NCBI RefSeq assembly: GCF_910592395.1
Contig: NC_088311.1
Span: forward strand, 17,982,501-18,046,500
DNA: 64,000 bases
From: Lineus longissimus
Lineage: Eukaryota > Nemertea > Pilidiophora > Heteronemertea > Lineidae
Reading direction: 5' to 3'
In this document: one piece after another, positions 59,301-64,000 of the stretch
Position numbering within the stretch: position 1 is the stretch's first letter
Layout of the letters: the number at the start of each line of letters is the position of its first letter
Translations under genes and position numbers: made by a program
Notes under the pieces: model-generated
The model's database searches: none
What the model was told of the DNA's origin: nothing
What the model saw: the letters and a program-made list of their open reading frames with translations, nothing else

Positions 59301-62065
59301 GGTAAAGACGTTCTTGAAGTGTCTTGAGATGACGATCCCAAAGCCTGCGAGGGCCATCCAGGCTACTAGCATGAAAGTAGCTGTGTGGAGAGCAATGTTT
59401 GTCTAGTATAAGTATTGATTGATTAATTAATTTGCAAAAATATGAGTGTAAAACTGTGACTGTTAAACCAGAAATTATAGTGCAGTTTTCATGAAATTTC
59501 AACTTGCTGTACTGAAGAAATAATATTCTATAAGTACATGACGTGCTATGCCTGTCATCTACACCTGAGGGGACATGCGACATGACGTCCCATGCACGTC
59601 ACCGGCCATCCACTGAGATAGCCTGGGTTAGATGTGAAATTACCTTGGGCACTCACCATGAAGCTGAATCATCAGCGGTATTGCTTGGCCGTAATGAATC
59701 TTGGCTTCCTGGAAGTCCACTGCCTCATCGGTAATGACTGGGAGCTCCCGATGTTTGCCCAACACATCGGTACCTGAAAATAAAGGCATTATTCGAAAGT
59801 GGTCATCGACTAAATATGGCCAACACCTTGGATTGAATTGCTGAGTTTGAAGTAGTAACATGATATTTTTCAATAGTAATGAATACGAACAATTACATAA
59901 GGTGCCTACCTCAAATATGTTTGTCTGAGTGAGATGGTACGTTAATGTAGTGAGAATTAAAGATGTTTTCACCATTTTGCAGAGATGCAGACTTGCGCCC
60001 ACGTAAATGTTTCATGCCGGGTATCATGTACGGCTTTATTGTGAGCATTGAGATGCAGGATAACAAGGCCTTTACATGATATGTGGCATGAAACGCTTAT
60101 GTGGAAAAAGGCATTTACTCCTACCAAGGTAAAGATGTCCCCAGGCAAAAAACAAGTAGAAGTCGTCTGCGAAATCAAATGTCTTGTTGATCGCGCGGAC
60201 GAGTACGTCACCGGTTGTTGTCCTTTTCTCAAGGAGGGTAGTGTAAGTCATGACCTTGGGGCGGCGGAAACGACAGTACAGGGTGGCACCATTGCGCGTC
60301 ATCTGGATGTCTGTGATGCCAACCTGTGAGTAGATGTAATTGATCAACAGTCAATCATCAATATAGATTTGTATGACGCCTGAACTCGAGAAAACAATTT
60401 TCTCCACTCATGGGCACAAATGAGTTTTGACCTTGGCCATTAACGACGCAACCGAATCCGTCATGCGGATTGATGCAGGGAAGTGAAACTGATGGTGAGA
60501 AAGTTTAGGACACGACAGACATGATATAAATGTTCTCTCACAGACGTCCAAACCGCCACCGACAGCCACGAGTTCTCCTTCTTCCCGCAAACTATTTTCG
60601 ACTGGAACAGCCTCCCCGATAACACGGTCTCGGCCAAGAACCACGGCTCTTTCAGGTGCAACCTGCTGAGGGAGCCAGTCCTACCATAGCCAGGCCATGT
60701 GATTGAATACATTGAACCACGTTTATCCAACTGCGATTTTATCCACACCTTTTACCAACGACCAAGATTTTAAACGCATGCGCCTGGACGTAAAAGTCAC
60801 TATATAGACAAAATACGGTGTTCCAGTATTCAAATGAAGAAGACTGTAGAAGGCTCAAAAACCAATATGTTATTTGGTTCTTGAGCCTTTACAATGTACA
60901 GTTCATTTTAACTAATAGTTGAAAAAGTTGGCTTGCATTAAAGATATTTCGACTTGCGTTTATCATGATTTTCTTGGTGTAGATAATACAGGAGAGCAAT
61001 GACTCCCAAGTGATTTGCCAACATATTGGACTTGGAAGTATATTGTGTAGTATGAAGTTTTTGGTGCCTCGATATTCACTCTTTCAGCTAAATAAGGTCC
61101 TTTGATTGAAAACACTTCAAAGAAATATAAACATAAACTTACAATTCTGTGTCTTTCGTTTTGGTAGGCTGGGTTGTAGCCATTCTGGACACTAACGTAC
61201 TGCTCTACATTATCACCAGTACATGCCATGGTCGCATCGTCTCCCTGCATGGTGTAAGATATAAATTTGTAAACGTTAAGACATATACTTATTGCCAAGG
61301 TTATACTAGTATATAACCAGTATGTATAAAGCGGAGAATATATCATGTTGGTGTTCTTACGATGCTGTTGCAATAGGGTGTGGATGGTCATCACTAGTCG
61401 ACCAGGGCTGCACTTCGTTGATGATTTCATGAAGTGGCCTATCAGCAAATTTTTCATTTTGAGCAAACCCCACTCAAAGATTCCGTATAGTTTAAATGAC
61501 TCTGTGCGTTACATATGAACGAGTATAACGGCACGAAATGTATGAATAGAGGGTAAAGTGTTACCGAATTGGCATTGCTGATGGCGCTGTTATCTCAATT
61601 TCAGAAAAATTGGAGACTAGTCACTTTGTGAAATCATCGACAACTCAAAAAACTGCATTGCTATGTGCAGCTAGTGGCAAACAAAATCCATCCAGTTAGA
61701 CAAAAAAAATCACAATGGGCATTGCAAGTACAGCACATTGCAGTAGTTGAGGATGCGAAAGATAATTGCTTTCTTCAGGTACAGAACTTCACTGGCCATT
61801 ATAGATCAGTCCATAGTAGTTCGATAGAATGATGGTAAAAACTAAAGTCAGCAGGCTAATACTATACCATGAGTTTATCGTAAGACATCCCCAACGAGAT
61901 ATATCCATCGGTTATCCCGAACATCTCGAACAGGATGGTGTCCCCCTCATCCTTGTACGTCACACCATATTCACAGTTTTCACCAGAACACGTCCGGGGA
62001 TAGAGGAGACATCCTTTTGTCTTGCCACACTCCTTCATATCGATAGGTGCAAAATTAAGCGATAC
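56348..62065 (-). CDS. FRRS1: Ferric-chelate reductase 1-like (DOMON + cytochrome b561), 5' partial
   Basis: Minus-strand exons 62065-61868, 61244-61143, 60323-60125, 59773-59657, 59380-59181, 58370-58214, 57430-57284 and 56499-56348 join in frame to 423 residues plus stop. The first half is a DOMON domain ([53 protein letters not shown]). The second half is a six-TM cytochrome b561 core with the expected histidines in IQLHG, FQIHRW, LLHSIFG and NWLHRIFG. The family transfers electrons across membranes and reduces ferric iron. Complete FRRS1 proteins begin with a signal peptide and reeler domain. These are not seen before exon 62065, which opens in phase 0, so the gene is 5' incomplete and continues toward or past the window edge. 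The C terminus ends in a TM plus IY. Confidence 0.92.
56690..57225. repeat. 15-bp minisatellite in an FRRS1 intron
   Basis: Tandem ATTGTCTAATTTACC units, about 35 copies. The middle block (about 56865-57150) is almost perfect and the edges carry variants (AAAATGACC, GATTACC). The 15-bp period leaves long frames open on both strands (NLPLS and LDNGK repeats). These are by-products, not genes. Confidence 0.95.
58420..58760. repeat. 54-bp tandem repeat in an FRRS1 intron
   Basis: Units containing ACTGTTTGGTTCATGTAC and TTTCTTTGGAATTAC recur at about 58424, 58478, 58532 and 58586, with two longer degenerate units after. It lies between the exons ending at 58370 and beginning at 59181. Confidence 0.9.
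58931..59108. mobile_element. Short TIR MITE (GGAACCTC family), copy 2
   Basis: Starts CAATGGAACCTCCCTTAGCG and ends AATAGAGAGGTTATACTG. TA flanks both sides (58929-58930 and 59109-59110). 178 bp, non-coding, in an FRRS1 intron. Same family as 34045-34208. Tc1/mariner or pogo origin is inferred from the TA target. Confidence 0.82.
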
Positions 62066-63466
62066 CTACAACAAACATAAAATGAAGTTGTAATTAGGAT
62101 CAAAGGGACAACTTAGGTGTGGGATTTTAGGTGACCACGAGGAGGACGATTCCCCGGGCCACTCGCCACCTCGTGCTGCCACATGTATCATCACACTAAA
62201 GTTGGCTCTAAATGATTTTTGCTGGTGCTTCGGTGGTTTTGGATGGCTTGCGAATTTAAGTATAAAGCCTACTTATTAGCTGAACATTTGGACTGACTTC
62301 TTCTCATGCAATTACGGCTCTCCAGCGCTATCTACATTGTAACTACAATTAAAGAACATTTACTCTTATCCTAGGTTTGCTCCAAGTACCCAGGTACCGC
62401 CTGGCATCATAATGGTGGCAGAAGTTTTGTGGTGTATGCTACACAACTCGGGAACAGAATATACATGAATGTGCGAAATGCTCCAACTGTGAGCACATTC
62501 AAAAAGGTGCTGAAGTCGAGATTATGGTGACTTTGTTTTCAAAGCGCAGCCGAGCAATCATTCGTTATTGGATAACTGCGCTATATAAGTCTTATTTGAA
62601 TTGAATTGAATTGAATCCTGCACTCCGGCCTTGCACACAAACATTTCTCGGGGGAGAGGAAGGGGGGGTGCGTTGTGTGCAGGGCCGGTGAGGCCAACAT
62701 TAACCCCCCATTTCCTTAAGAAGATGTACTCCTACTAATTAACATCAACCTTCTGATGCCCCTGACAAGTGCAATTAATCATGTTGATGTAACATAGCCA
62801 TTCCCCCTAAAACATTCTAATCATCATCAGTGCATTATAGTATTAGTGCTCTAATGAACTGCTGATACTGCTGGATGATACCTTCAATACGTAATGCTTA
62901 TAATGGTTACATGAAGTATAAATTGGAATTTGCAACAGGCATACATGCATGTATGAAGGCGGCTTAATCACCTGTTGGTTACAGATCTTTGGTTTAAAAG
63001 TTCACCAGTAAAGAGAACAGATTGGAGACCATTAGGTAGGTATCTCTATGAAATGCAGAATATAGAAACTATTTATCGAGGGAACGACTGCAGGGCCTTG
63101 CTTGGGGGGGGGGGCAGGGGTATCACTCCAAAGGTCACTAAAAACCGTGTTTTGGATGCACATTTTCGCTGATTTTCAAGCGGAGGAAAAAATCCCTACC
63201 AATTTTACCCCCTTGCTCCTGTCTAATAGTCCCCCATTGCGAAATGAGTTTGGGGTGTACAGTGATAGTAAGTTGTTCCTGTAACTCTTACCGTTGATAG
63301 AAATGCATTTTCTGCAGATGGTTTATTAGCCCTGATGATGCTGGATGAAATATTTGACCAAAATGTTTTATATGATAGCACAACTCCAACGCTGAAACAA
63401 GATAATAAACATGTCAAAGCTTATACCATGACATCTTCAACTTATTCACTACAACAACTATAGTCT
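62066..63466. other. FRRS1 5' intron or flank
   Basis: No exon recognised. It contains a LINE tail (62425-62617), a partial hairpin end related to 31302-31387 (about 62690-62720), and a G-run at about 63105. Confidence 0.45.
62425..62617 (+). mobile_element. 3' tail of a second LINE family
   Basis: Translation of 62425-62540 gives NVRNAPTVSTFKKVLKSRLW then stop, the standard C-terminal end of CR1/L2-type RT ORFs. A short UTR follows, ending in (TTGAA)n. Everything 5' is missing. Confidence 0.75.
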
Positions 63467-63799
63467 AGGAGCCAAGGGGTGTTTGCATCTATGCATGAAA
63501 GGGCCCCTAAGTTTCGCACCTGATTCTGACAGAGCACCACTGGGACACCATTTTAGCGAGGGTGCATAATCTGAAAGCCGGCAATAAATTTGGTTTTCAT
63601 GTTTTTTTTTAAATGGCCCTGGCTCGAAAACACAGCGAAAAGCAGAGCCAGGGATAGGGGAAACATAAATAAACATATTACCACTTCAAATGAAGCTTAT
63701 TTTGTCAGCTACAAGGCAATAGAAAGTGAAATATGATTGGTCAGAATCAGGTGCGAAACTTAGAGGCCCTTTTATGCATGCAAACACCCGATGGCTCCT
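63467..63799. mobile_element. 333-bp element with ~60-bp terminal inverted repeats
   Basis: The left arm (63467-63527) contains GTGTTTGCATCTATGCATGA and AAGTTTCGCACCTGATTCTG. The right arm (63742-63799) is its near-exact inverse. The interior has a smaller inverted pair around GAGCCAGGG / CCCTGGCTC. No ORF with motif; probably a foldback MITE. Confidence 0.8.
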
Positions 63800-63955
63800 G
63801 GGCTAAACGTATCAAGAATAAACTAATGCCGGACTCGAGTTCTCTTCCTTGCAACCAAAAGGCCTTTGTCGCCCTAGATTATTTACCCGTTGGCTGGTAG
63901 TTTACACAGATCGATGATGTCTTTTAGCCCAATGAGATTAAAAATATGATAAAAC

Positions 63956-64000
63956 CTGGTATTCGACGGGGAAGCGGACTGTACCTGAAGATGATGTCTC
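63956..64000 (-). CDS. Possible partial FRRS1 exon at the window edge
   Basis: The minus strand reads GTVRFPVEYQ in a 15-codon open stretch to the edge, followed by a GTTTTA donor-like site in phase 0, which fits the phase-0 acceptor at 62065. Reeler domains often end with a GxVxF-type strand. The donor is weak and the stretch short, so this is tentative. Sequence beyond 64000 would settle it. Confidence 0.25.

Noticed and set aside
60408-60748. Minus-strand ORFs between FRRS1 exons as a reeler or extra DOMON exon
   Set aside because: Exons ending at 61143 and starting at 60323 join in phase within the DOMON fold, leaving no place for an insert, and no suitable acceptor/donor pair was found.

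Overview
This window is eukaryotic nuclear DNA: split genes with GT/AG introns, 3' AATAAA signals, no operons, and dense interspersed repeats. Gene content (a class-B2/Methuselah-like receptor pair with somatomedin-B domains, an intronic rhodopsin-family GPCR, D-aspartate oxidase, TAX1BP3, NDC1, FRRS1) together with many TACATGTA-rich repeats, L2/CR1-like LINE tails and tRNA-derived SINEs suggests a marine invertebrate, most likely a lophotrochozoan (mollusc or brachiopod type). An invertebrate deuterostome is not excluded. I assembled the exons by hand from splice signals, frame continuity and family resemblance; no alignment or search was run.

Region 1-17.3 kb is a tandem segmental duplication. 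Two near-identical long single-exon receptor ORFs (1958-4771 and 13047-15854, both +) sit in repeated non-coding units that also recur in partial form. Comparing the copies exposes insertions with their empty sites: a 352-bp foldback element (7330-7681), a 673-bp TIR element (7835-8507) and a 5'-truncated LINE with a reverse-transcriptase remnant (9071-10412, minus). A 311-bp tandem array (5810-6742) is present only after receptor copy 1.

Region 19.8-28.6 kb holds a ten-exon D-aspartate oxidase gene (+, 349 aa, C-terminal AKL peroxisomal signal). Its 3.9-kb first intron contains a complete intronless GPCR on the opposite strand (21056-22078). A perfect 182-bp tandem duplication copies the acceptor and start of exon 7.

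Region 28.6-39.4 kb is gene-poor. It contains a modular interspersed repeat, hairpin MITEs, tRNA-derived SINEs and mariner-like TIR fragments.

Region 39.4-54.6 kb is a head-to-head pair: TAX1BP3-like (minus, four exons, Q-rich C-terminal tail) and the transmembrane nucleoporin NDC1 (+, 13 recognised coding exons). They are separated by about 1 kb that probably serves as a shared promoter and contains a C13 and a G20 tract. Region 56.3-64 kb is a ferric-chelate reductase 1-like gene (minus, DOMON plus cytochrome b561). Its 5' part (signal peptide and reeler domain, as in the family) must lie beyond the right edge. Two of its introns hold minisatellites (15-bp and 54-bp units). The genes appear to be independent housekeeping and receptor genes, not a co-functional cluster.
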